Source: Gallaecimonas pentaromativorans (GTDB lineage: Bacteria > Pseudomonadota > Gammaproteobacteria > Enterobacterales > Gallaecimonadaceae). Taken from it: a stretch of DNA of 64,000 bases. Positions 1 through 7,245 of this stretch are shown here, piece after piece. The position numbers and the translations under genes were made by a program. The notes below the pieces were generated by a model. That model was not told the DNA's origin, did no database searches, and was given only the letters and a program-made list of their open reading frames with translations. Position 1 is the first letter of the stretch, and each line of letters starts with the position of its first letter. The stretch is taken from contig NZ_RJUL01000006.1 of assembly GCF_003751625.1 (NCBI RefSeq), forward strand, positions 62,001-126,000, read 5' to 3'.

Positions 1-801
1 AGGCTGCCGGTGGGGCTCAGTGACGGCAAACTCATTCGCCTGGAGCAGGTGGCTCGCATCGAAGAGCAGCCTCAGGTGGGCGCCATCAAACGCTACGACC
101 GCCAGACCACCGTGGCCATCGGCGCCAACTTGGAGAAGCTACCGCTGTCTGAGGCTCGCCAGCAGATCAGCGCCATGATGGCGCAGGTGGCCCTGCCGCC
201 CGGCTATCGCTGGAGCCTGGATGGCCGCTTTAAAAACCAAGATGAAGGCCAGCAGGCAATGATGGTCAACATGCTGCTGGCGCTGGTGATGATCTACATC
301 GTGATGGCGGCGCTGTTTGAGTCGGTGCTGATGCCACTGGCCATCATCACCGCCATCTTCTACTCCATGACCGGCGCTTTCTGGGCGTTCTGGCTGACCG
401 GCAACCCCATGACCATCATGGGCATGATTGGTCTGCTGGTGCTGATGGGCATCGTGGTGAACAACGGCATTGTGCTGGTGGACCGCATCAATCAGCTTAA
501 AGATCAGGGCCCGCTTGGGGAGATGATTGTCACCGCCTGCGGCGAGCGGCTTCGCCCCATCTTGATGACGGTGGCCACCACGGTGCTGGGGCTGGTGCCG
601 CTGGCCCTTGGCGGTACCCGCATCGGCGGCGGCGGCCCCAGCTACGCCCCCATGGCCATCGCCATTATCGGCGGCCTGCTGCTCTCAACCCTGGTCAGCC
701 TGTTTCTGGTTCCCCTTTGTTACCAGAGCCTGACCGGCCTTCGCCGCCGCTGGCGCGAGGTGAGCAGCCACGCCCGCCTCAAAGTAGGCATCAGCGGATA
801 A
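1..801 (+). CDS. RND efflux transporter permease, C-terminal part (gene starts before the window)
   Basis: The reading frame is open from base 1, so the start lies upstream and only about 266 codons are visible. They cover the end of the periplasmic pore region and then the last membrane helices (about codons 80-255), with the RND-typical segment NNGIVLVDRINQLK followed by RLRPILMTVATTVLGLVPLA. RND permeases export drugs, dyes or metals from the inner membrane through a periplasmic adaptor and an outer-membrane channel, driven by protons. The substrate cannot be told from this end. A strong terminator follows the stop directly, so it is the last gene of its operon; adaptor genes would lie upstream, outside the window. 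Confidence 0.9.
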   Translation, partial: RLPVGLSDGKLIRLEQVARIEEQPQVGAIKRYDRQTTVAIGANLEKLPLSEARQQISAMMAQVALPPGYRWSLDGRFKNQDEGQQAMMVNMLLALVMIYIVMAALFESVLMPLAIITAIFYSMTGAFWAFWLTGNPMTIMGMIGLLVLMGIVVNNGIVLVDRINQLKDQGPLGEMIVTACGERLRPILMTVATTVLGLVPLALGGTRIGGGGPSYAPMAIAIIGGLLLSTLVSLFLVPLCYQSLTGLRRRWREVSSHARLKVGISG

Positions 802-826
802 AAAAAGGGCCAACCGGCCCTTTTTT
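801..826 (+). terminator. intrinsic terminator of the RND operon
   Basis: GGGCC-AA-GGCCC hairpin flanked by six A and six T, starting at the last base of the RND stop codon. Confidence 0.85.
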
Positions 827-908
827 CCGCAAAGCATGATAGACAGGATGATCCGGTCAGGAATGCATTACGTAGCGCTAAAGCACCTTTTAACAAGGAA
901 CGTTGACC

Positions 909-1139
909 ATGCCATTTCAAGACCGCCACCACTGCCGCCAATGTCGCCAGCGGCGCGAACAAAAAAGTGCCCTCTTTAACCTCTCCGGTAATGTGCACCT
1001 GCTGCTGTTTTTAGCAACGGGCGGTCTGTGGCTGCTGGTGATGCTGGCTGGGTATGTGCTGCGCCCGTTGCAGGAGCGGCTTACCGGCTGGTACTGCGCT
1101 TCTTGTCAGGGCCACAGAGAAAAGCTGCTTTTGCCCTGA
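909..1139 (+). CDS. small membrane protein with two CXXC pairs flanking a hydrophobic helix
   Basis: 76 residues from the ATG at 909, which has AAGGAA eight bases upstream; an in-frame TTG at 903 is a less likely start. The N-terminus carries HHCRQC, the middle (about residues 25-50) is one strongly hydrophobic segment, and the C-terminus carries WYCASCQGH. Two Cys pairs on either side of one membrane segment recall LITAF-like zinc ribbons, in which the pairs meet to bind zinc and the helix lies in the membrane face. That is a pattern match only. The gene stands alone between a terminator and the sensor kinase. Function unknown. Confidence 0.65.
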   Translation: MPFQDRHHCRQCRQRREQKSALFNLSGNVHLLLFLATGGLWLLVMLAGYVLRPLQERLTGWYCASCQGHREKLLLP

Positions 1140-1154
1140 AATCAGGCACTTTTT

Positions 1155-1182
1155 TTGAAAAATAGCTAATCGCTTCCATACT
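1155..1182 (+). promoter_or_regulatory. candidate sigma70-type promoter of the hybrid kinase gene
   Basis: TTGAAA (1155-1160), 16-base spacer, CATACT (1177-1182), about 30 bases before the kinase start. Read by eye only. Confidence 0.35.
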
Positions 1183-1211
1183 TTGGCTCAGATCCCAAGG
1201 AACGGAATGCG

Positions 1212-3728
1212 ATGGCGGGCCTCTTCCCTAAACTCATTACCTTGCGCTGGCAACCGGGCCAGCCATCGGTTTGCCTCGAGCAAGACGGCCAGCCCCGGAC
1301 CTTATCGGTCAAATCCTTCTTTCGCCAATGCTTTCAAAGCCATGCCACGGCCGTGCTGCGGGCCCTTCGCCTGCAACTGGCCAGCCACAACCAGGCGGTA
1401 CTGGAATCCCAAGACGAGCATCACCACCACTGGCTGTCGGCCATTGTCGATAACCAGCAGGTGCAGTTGCAGGTGATGACCACCCTTGCCGGGCGCGACA
1501 GCACCCTTTTGCAGATGGCTGACGAGCTGTGCGGCATTGGGTATTGGCACTGGCAGCTGCGGGACAACCGTTTTTTCTGGTCGCCCCAGATCTATCAAAT
1601 TCACGGCCTGCCCCCCAGCCACCCGGTAACCCTGGACGATACCCTGAGCCACTATCACCCCGAGGATCAGCCCCAGCTGCGCGCCTTGATGGCCGAAGTG
1701 ACCGCCGGGCCGGTGCGCCGCCAGTTCCAAGGGCGCATCCAGCGGGCCGACGGCCAGTGGCGGCGCGTCAGCGTCAAAGGGGTGTCGGTCAGCAGCGATG
1801 GCGGCGCCGTCACCGACGTATTCGGGGTGGTCCAAGACATCACCCACCACCAGCAAAGCCAGGCCAAGATGCACCGCCTGGCACTGGTGGCTGCCCAAAC
1901 CGCCAGCGGCGCCCTGATTTGCGACAAGCAGCGCCGGGTGGAATGGCTCAACTCGGCCTTCGAGCGGCTCACCGGCTATGGCCTGGACGATCTCTACCAA
2001 AAGCGGCCCCGGGATTTTCTGGCCGGCACCGGTACCGATCCGGCGACCTTGGAGCGGGTTGGCCAGGCCATGGAGAGGCACCAACTGTTCCAGGGCGACC
2101 TGCTCAATTACCGAAAAGACGGCACCCCTATCTGGCTTAACCTCTCCATTACCCCCATCTACCACGAGATGCAGCACGACGGCTTTGTGGTGATCGTCAA
2201 CGACGTGTCGGCGCGGCGCGCCAGCGAGGACAGGCTGCGGCTTTACGAGCAAGCCTTCGACCAAGCAAGCCTTGGGCTGCTGTTTTTGCACCAGCAAAAC
2301 GGCCAGCTGCGGGTTAAAGAAGCCAACGGCGCCGCCAAGGAGCTATTGGCCGGCCCCAGCCACAGCTTGGTGGACATGCCCTTTCCGGGGGATTTTTTCG
2401 TCAGAGCGCCCCTTGAGCTGATGGAAACCGAAGGCGAAAGCCTCGAGCTCAGCCCCCGGCGCGCCCCGGACGACAGCCTGCAACTGATTCACACGCCGCT
2501 GATAAGGCCAGGGCAGGCGGCCTACCGGCTGGTTATCCTGCGCGACACCACCGAGCAGCGCCGCACCGAGCGGCTGCTGGCCCACAACCAACGCATGGAG
2601 TTGATTGGCCAGTTGGTGTCGGGCATTGCCCATGATTTCAACAACATCATTGGCATCATCCAAGGCAATCTGGAGCTGCTGGCCGGGCGCTTGGACGCCG
2701 AACACCCGGGCATGCGAAGTGTCGACAAAGCCCTCAAGGCCGCCAGCCGCGCCTCCACCCTCACCCGCCGCCTGACCCAGTTTTCCCGCCAGGAGCCGGT
2801 CAACAACGAACAGGTGGAAGCCTATCAGCTGCTGCTGGAGGCAGAAGAGCTGCTGTCCCCCAGCCTTGGCAAACACATTGCCCTGGAGATTGAGCTAGAT
2901 ACCCAAAGCGGCTCGGTGAAGGTGGACCGAGGCGATTTTACCGACGCCATCGTTAACCTTGCCATCAACGCCCGGGATGCCATTGGCGACAAAGGCACCA
3001 TCCGCCTTAGTTGCATGCCGGTGCTGCTGGGTAGCCATATTCCGGGCCTGGAAGCTGAAATCAAACCGGGCTCCTACGTCGAATTTGGGGTCAGCGACGA
3101 CGGCGAAGGCATTGCGCCCGCCATCATGGACAAAATTCTCGACCCCTTTTTTACCACCAAGCCCAAAGGCCAGGGCACGGGGCTTGGGCTGTCTATGGTC
3201 TATGGCTTTGTCAAACGCTCAAAAGGCTACCTGCAGGTGCGATCCGAGCCTGGCCAAGGCACCCAAATTCATATCTGGCTGCCGCAAAGCACCAGCGGCC
3301 AGCCGCGGCCACAAGCGGATGACCGCCACCTCGACGCCCTCAAAGGCAAAAAGCTGCTGTTGGTGGACGACGAGAACGACTTGTTGCAGGTGATAACCGA
3401 CCAACTGAGCCTACGCGGCTTTGCCATCAGTGCTTTTGACGACCCCTTGAAAGCACAAAAGGCCATGGCCGACACCGCCTTTGATCTGCTGCTTTGCGAC
3501 GTGGAAATGCCGGGGCTGTCTGGTTTTGAACTGGCCGAAGCCTTTATGCGCTGCCAGCCGGGCAAGCCGGTGTTGCTGATGTCCGGTTTTGTATTTTCAG
3601 TGCCGCCGCACCTGGCTCACCTGCCGCGGCTAAGCAAACCGGTGTCTGTGACCCGGCTGCTGGGCTATCTGGTTACTCTGCTCAACAAACGGGAAGCTTA
3701 TGGACAACCACATTCTTGTCGTGGATGA
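1212..3728 (+). CDS. hybrid PAS-domain sensor histidine kinase with C-terminal receiver
   Basis: 838 residues; the start at 1212 has AAGGAA 10 bases upstream. No membrane segment is seen, so the protein is probably cytoplasmic. After about 100 residues with no recognised domain come three PAS-like modules (about 105-215, 220-335, 340-445), then an H-box with the phospho-accepting His474 (IAHDFNN), an ATPase domain with N-box (NLAINARDAI) and G-boxes (DDGEGIAP, GTGLGLSMVYG), and a receiver domain with Asp763 (LLCDVEMPG). It therefore senses an intracellular cue, autophosphorylates and can pass the phosphate to its own receiver. The following regulator gene overlaps its last 29 bases, so the pair is translationally coupled. 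Signal unknown; the adjoining chemotaxis cluster suggests a link to motility, which is inference. Confidence 0.9.
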   Translation: MAGLFPKLITLRWQPGQPSVCLEQDGQPRTLSVKSFFRQCFQSHATAVLRALRLQLASHNQAVLESQDEHHHHWLSAIVDNQQVQLQVMTTLAGRDSTLLQMADELCGIGYWHWQLRDNRFFWSPQIYQIHGLPPSHPVTLDDTLSHYHPEDQPQLRALMAEVTAGPVRRQFQGRIQRADGQWRRVSVKGVSVSSDGGAVTDVFGVVQDITHHQQSQAKMHRLALVAAQTASGALICDKQRRVEWLNSAFERLTGYGLDDLYQKRPRDFLAGTGTDPATLERVGQAMERHQLFQGDLLNYRKDGTPIWLNLSITPIYHEMQHDGFVVIVNDVSARRASEDRLRLYEQAFDQASLGLLFLHQQNGQLRVKEANGAAKELLAGPSHSLVDMPFPGDFFVRAPLELMETEGESLELSPRRAPDDSLQLIHTPLIRPGQAAYRLVILRDTTEQRRTERLLAHNQRMELIGQLVSGIAHDFNNIIGIIQGNLELLAGRLDAEHPGMRSVDKALKAASRASTLTRRLTQFSRQEPVNNEQVEAYQLLLEAEELLSPSLGKHIALEIELDTQSGSVKVDRGDFTDAIVNLAINARDAIGDKGTIRLSCMPVLLGSHIPGLEAEIKPGSYVEFGVSDDGEGIAPAIMDKILDPFFTTKPKGQGTGLGLSMVYGFVKRSKGYLQVRSEPGQGTQIHIWLPQSTSGQPRPQADDRHLDALKGKKLLLVDDENDLLQVITDQLSLRGFAISAFDDPLKAQKAMADTAFDLLLCDVEMPGLSGFELAEAFMRCQPGKPVLLMSGFVFSVPPHLAHLPRLSKPVSVTRLLGYLVTLLNKREAYGQPHSCRG

Positions 3729-4845
3729 CGACCCCCAATTTCGCGAACTGGCCCTGGAGATCCTAGACGGCAAAGCCGCCCGCCTGGCCGCCGTTGCCAA
3801 TGCCACCGAGGCCCAGGCCTATTGTGAGGAGCTGGACCCGGACATCATCATCTTGGACTTGTCCCTGCCCGACGAAGACGGCATTAGCCTGGCCCCCAAG
3901 CTGGTGGCAGAGCACCGGGCGGTGATTTTTGTCTCAGGCCACAGCGACATGGAAAAACGCATTCAGGCCTGGCAGGCAGGGGCGGCGGATTTTATCGCCA
4001 AGCCCTTTGCGGTGGCCGAATTTGTGGCAAGGGTCGAGCATTGCAGCCAATACCTGGCCAGCAAAAAGCGCTTGAGTGAAAAGGAAGCCAAGTCCCGGGC
4101 CATGGCCTTTGCCTCCATGAAGGAGGCCTCCCAGTACGGCTTTATTACCCAGTTTCTGAAAAAACTGATGGCCTGCCAGAACGAGGAGCAGCTGGCGGAT
4201 TTGTTTTTCGCCGCCACCGATTTTTTTGCCTTCAAGGCGAGCCTGTGTTTTCACAAAGACGACGAGCTGCTCTTTTTCGGGCCTTGCCGCCAGCCGGTCA
4301 GCCCCATAGAGCAGAACATCTTCAGGCTGCTGATAAGCGAAGGCAGGCTCTACCCCTTTCAGAGCCGGTTGATGGTCAACGACCAGCATGTGTCCTTTTT
4401 GGTTAAAGACATGCCCCAGGATGACGTGGAATCGGGCAAGCTACGGGACGTGGTGGCAGTACTGGTGGAAGGGATGGAGGCTAAATGGCGTGACCTGCAT
4501 CGCCAGCGCACCATGTCCAACATGGTCGATGCCTTGCAGCACTCTATGACTGAACTAGCCGATACCATTCGCCAATACGACAAGCGCCTGGAAAGCCTGA
4601 TTGGCGATCTCAACAACGAAATTCGCATGAGCTTTCACATCTTGGAACTCAACGAGCAGCAGGAGGCCTTTTTCAGCGGCCTAATCGAAAAAGGCGCCGA
4701 GACCTTGCGCGATACCGAAGGAGATTTGCGCGAGCTGCAGGTGCGGCTCAAAACCATGCTCGATGCCGCCAAGACCGCCATCGCCCTGGAGCAGGCCACC
4801 GCCCCGCCCCCTCAGGCCGAAGACGACGACGTGGAGCTGTTCTAG
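3700..4845 (+). CDS. response regulator with uncharacterised helical output region
   Basis: 381 residues. Residues 1-125 form a receiver domain: acidic pocket Asp9-Asp10-Asp11, phospho-acceptor Asp53 (ILDLSLPDEDG) and a Lys near 105 (FIAKPF). The remaining ~250 residues show no DNA-binding, GGDEF, EAL or HD-GYP motif; they contain a region of mixed character (about 140-250) and a long, probably coiled-coil C-terminus. The start lies inside the end of the kinase gene, so the two are a natural pair. The stop overlaps the stop of convergent cheB by four bases. With no DNA-binding domain, output by protein-protein contact is the simplest guess. Confidence 0.85.
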   Translation: MDNHILVVDDDPQFRELALEILDGKAARLAAVANATEAQAYCEELDPDIIILDLSLPDEDGISLAPKLVAEHRAVIFVSGHSDMEKRIQAWQAGAADFIAKPFAVAEFVARVEHCSQYLASKKRLSEKEAKSRAMAFASMKEASQYGFITQFLKKLMACQNEEQLADLFFAATDFFAFKASLCFHKDDELLFFGPCRQPVSPIEQNIFRLLISEGRLYPFQSRLMVNDQHVSFLVKDMPQDDVESGKLRDVVAVLVEGMEAKWRDLHRQRTMSNMVDALQHSMTELADTIRQYDKRLESLIGDLNNEIRMSFHILELNEQQEAFFSGLIEKGAETLRDTEGDLRELQVRLKTMLDAAKTAIALEQATAPPPQAEDDDVELF

Positions 4846-5861
4846 GCTTTGAGCAGCTCCAAGGTGCGGGCCGCCAGGGTGTCCAAATCCCCCTGGGCAC
4901 TTGCGGCCCCCAGCTCCCAAGCCGCCCTTGGCATGCCCCACACCACCGAGCTTGCTTCATCCTGCACCCAGGTGGTGGCGCCGCCGTTTTTGAGCGCCAG
5001 CATGCCGTCGGCGCCGTCGCGGCCCATGCCGGTCAGCAGCAGCGCCAGCATCTTACTGGGGCCGGCGCTGGCGGCGCTGGCAAAGAGCACGTCCACCGCC
5101 GGGCGGTGGCGGCCGACCGGTTCGTCGTCAAAAACCTGGGCCACCAGCTTGCCGTTTTTACGCACCAGTCGCATGTGCCGGTCACCGGGGGCCACCCACA
5201 CCTCACCGGCTTTGATGGCGGTGTCCCGCTCCAGTTCGGCGACATCGAGGGGGGTCAGGCTATCGAGGTGGCGGGTAAAGGCGCTGGAGAAGAAGGGACG
5301 GATATGCTGAACGATAAGAATGGGTGGCATGGTGGCCGGCCACTGGCACAACACCCTTTTTACCGCTTCGGTGCCGCCGGTGCTGGCGCCAATCAAGATG
5401 GCGTCGAGTTTGCGGGTGTTGATGCCGAAGGTAGCCCTATTGGGCAGGCTGCGCTGCTGCTGCAGGTTGGCAGACGCCGCCGCCTTGACCTTGTCCCTAA
5501 GGAGCTCGCTGTAGGCCACCAGCGCCGAGGTAGCGCCGGCACTGGGCTTAGGCACGTAATCGATGGCCCCCAGCTCCAGCGCTTCGAGGGTCACATCGGC
5601 GCCGTGCTGAGTCAGAGTTGAGACCATCACCACCGGCATCGGCCTTAGCCGCATCAGGTTTTTTAAAAAGGCCAGGCCGTTCATTTTCGGCATTTCGATA
5701 TCGAGGGTCAGCACATCGGGCTTTAGTGCCTTGATGGCATCGCGGGCCTCGAAAGGGTCGGCCGCCTCCCCCACCACGGTGATGTCCGGGTCCTTTTCCA
5801 GAATGTCGCTGATAAGGGCCCGCATCAGCTGCGAATCGTCCACCACCAGCACCCTGATCAT
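4842..5861 (-). CDS. cheB: CheB, chemotaxis response regulator protein-glutamate methylesterase
   Basis: 339 residues, normal CheB length. An N-terminal receiver domain (acidic pair Asp8-Asp9, phospho-acceptor Asp54, Lys105) is joined by a linker to the methylesterase domain with catalytic Ser160 (IGASTGGTEA), His186 (VQHI) and an Asp in GMGRDGADG. It removes methyl groups from, and deamidates, chemoreceptor glutamates/glutamines, opposing CheR. It is the last gene of the che operon; its start overlaps the cheD stop in ATGA. Phosphorylation by CheA of this cluster is expected. Confidence 0.97.
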   Translation of the reverse strand: MIRVLVVDDSQLMRALISDILEKDPDITVVGEAADPFEARDAIKALKPDVLTLDIEMPKMNGLAFLKNLMRLRPMPVVMVSTLTQHGADVTLEALELGAIDYVPKPSAGATSALVAYSELLRDKVKAAASANLQQQRSLPNRATFGINTRKLDAILIGASTGGTEAVKRVLCQWPATMPPILIVQHIRPFFSSAFTRHLDSLTPLDVAELERDTAIKAGEVWVAPGDRHMRLVRKNGKLVAQVFDDEPVGRHRPAVDVLFASAASAGPSKMLALLLTGMGRDGADGMLALKNGGATTWVQDEASSVVWGMPRAAWELGAASAQGDLDTLAARTLELLKA

Positions 5862-6433
5862 GAGAACAGCTCCACGGCCTTGGGTTGGCCCGCGCCACGT
5901 TTAGCCAGCGCCTCTTCCCTTACTTGCAAGGTGTCATTGGCCAGGCGTTTAAGCTGCTTTATCCAGGCAAGTCCGGTCGCAGGCTCAAAAAGTACCTTGC
6001 GAGGGTAAAGGCCCCCCAGGGATTCCCCCACCAGTGCCAGCCGCTCCCGGGCCACAAAGCGTTTGACAAAATCCACGTTCATATCGCCGACATTTCCTTG
6101 TCCAAATACCTGCCCGCCGCCAGCCAGCTTGACCTGCAACCGGCTGCGGGCAGCGCCGAGATGCAACAGGCCGTTGATAAGGCTCTCCATGGCATGAACG
6201 CCATACCGGTTACTTTGGGACAGCGGCCCCATGCTGCCTTTGTCTTCCGGCAACATGAAGTGGTTAAGGCCGCCGACCTTGGCCACCGGGTCCCAGATAC
6301 AGGCGCAAACGCAGGAGCCCAAAGTGGTGGCCACCAGCTCTTCGCCGCCGGTAACGTAAAACTCCCCCGGCAGTACCTTGACCATCAGTCGTTGCCGGGT
6401 GGGGTCGAAAAAACAATTAACGGCCACAGTCAC
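5858..6433 (-). CDS. cheD: CheD, chemoreceptor glutamine deamidase
   Basis: 191 residues. It shows the CheD signature TTLGSCVCAC with the catalytic Cys41 (in GSC) and His58 (GGLNHFMLP). CheD converts receptor glutamines to glutamates, tuning receptor output. ATGA-type overlaps with cheR upstream and cheB downstream put the three receptor-modifying enzymes in a tightly coupled block. The C-terminal ~35 residues (after about 155) are less conserved in appearance. Confidence 0.95.
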   Translation of the reverse strand: MTVAVNCFFDPTRQRLMVKVLPGEFYVTGGEELVATTLGSCVCACIWDPVAKVGGLNHFMLPEDKGSMGPLSQSNRYGVHAMESLINGLLHLGAARSRLQVKLAGGGQVFGQGNVGDMNVDFVKRFVARERLALVGESLGGLYPRKVLFEPATGLAWIKQLKRLANDTLQVREEALAKRGAGQPKAVELFS

Positions 6434-7245
6434 CCGGCCACCTTCTGGTAAATGGTCTTGCCGATAGACACAAAATCTCGCTGGGCTTTATCCAACCCCT
6501 CGGCATGACCCAGTAGCAGGTAGCCGCCCGGTTTAAGCTGCTGGCAAAAGCGGGTTACCAGCCGGTTTTGGGTTGGTTTATCAAAGTAAATCATGACGTT
6601 GCGGCAAAAAATCACATCAAAGCTCTGCTTGAAGGGCCAGGGGCCAATCAGGTTGAGTTGCCGAAAGCTCACCCTTGCCCTGAGCGCCCGGCTGGGCTGC
6701 ATCAAACCGCTATGGCGGCCGGTGCCTTTTAAAAAGGTCTGCTTGAGGATGCCTGGCGGAATGTTGGCCGCCTCGTTGATGTCGTAAAAGCCGGTCTCGG
6801 CGGTATGGAGCACCTGGGTGTTGAGATCGGTGGCGAGGATACGGTCTTGCTCCCGGCCAAGGGCAACCAGCTGCGCGGCAATGGAATACGGCTCCTCGCC
6901 CGTTGAGCAAGCGGCCGACCAAACCCGTAGAGGTTCACTGTGGCCCGCCGCCAGTTCTGCCAGAAAATCAAAGTGATGGCTTTCTCGAAAGAACTGGGTT
7001 TTGTTGGTGGTCAGGGCATTAACAAAATGGACCTGCTCGTCGCGGCTGCTGTCCAAAAAGCGCAGGTACTGGGAGAAATCCCCCAGCCCCAACTCGCGAA
7101 TGCGCCGGCTAAGGCGGCTGTAGACCATTTTGTCTTTTTGGTCCGACAGCCTAATTCCCGCCATATCGAAGATACGGCTGCGCACAAAGGCAAAATCCTC
7201 GGCGGTAAAGGCAAAGCCGTCAGCCGGGTTTAGAAGGCTTCCCAT
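6430..7245 (-). CDS. cheR: CheR, chemoreceptor glutamate methyltransferase
   Basis: 271 residues. The N-terminal helical CheR domain (about 10-75) is followed by the S-adenosylmethionine-binding domain with VWSAACSTGEEPYS and ILATDLN. It methylates receptor glutamates during adaptation. The ATG at 7245 lies inside the last codons of the receptor gene, and GAGGGTGAGGA just upstream serves as its ribosome binding site. The same bases encode the receptor's C-terminal tether for this enzyme family, so cheR translation should be coupled to receptor translation. Confidence 0.96.
   Translation of the reverse strand: MGSLLNPADGFAFTAEDFAFVRSRIFDMAGIRLSDQKDKMVYSRLSRRIRELGLGDFSQYLRFLDSSRDEQVHFVNALTTNKTQFFRESHHFDFLAELAAGHSEPLRVWSAACSTGEEPYSIAAQLVALGREQDRILATDLNTQVLHTAETGFYDINEAANIPPGILKQTFLKGTGRHSGLMQPSRALRARVSFRQLNLIGPWPFKQSFDVIFCRNVMIYFDKPTQNRLVTRFCQQLKPGGYLLLGHAEGLDKAQRDFVSIGKTIYQKVAG

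Noticed and set aside
1302-2297. 331-codon frame antisense to the hybrid kinase
   Set aside because: Contained in the PAS region of an intact kinase; no independent signals.
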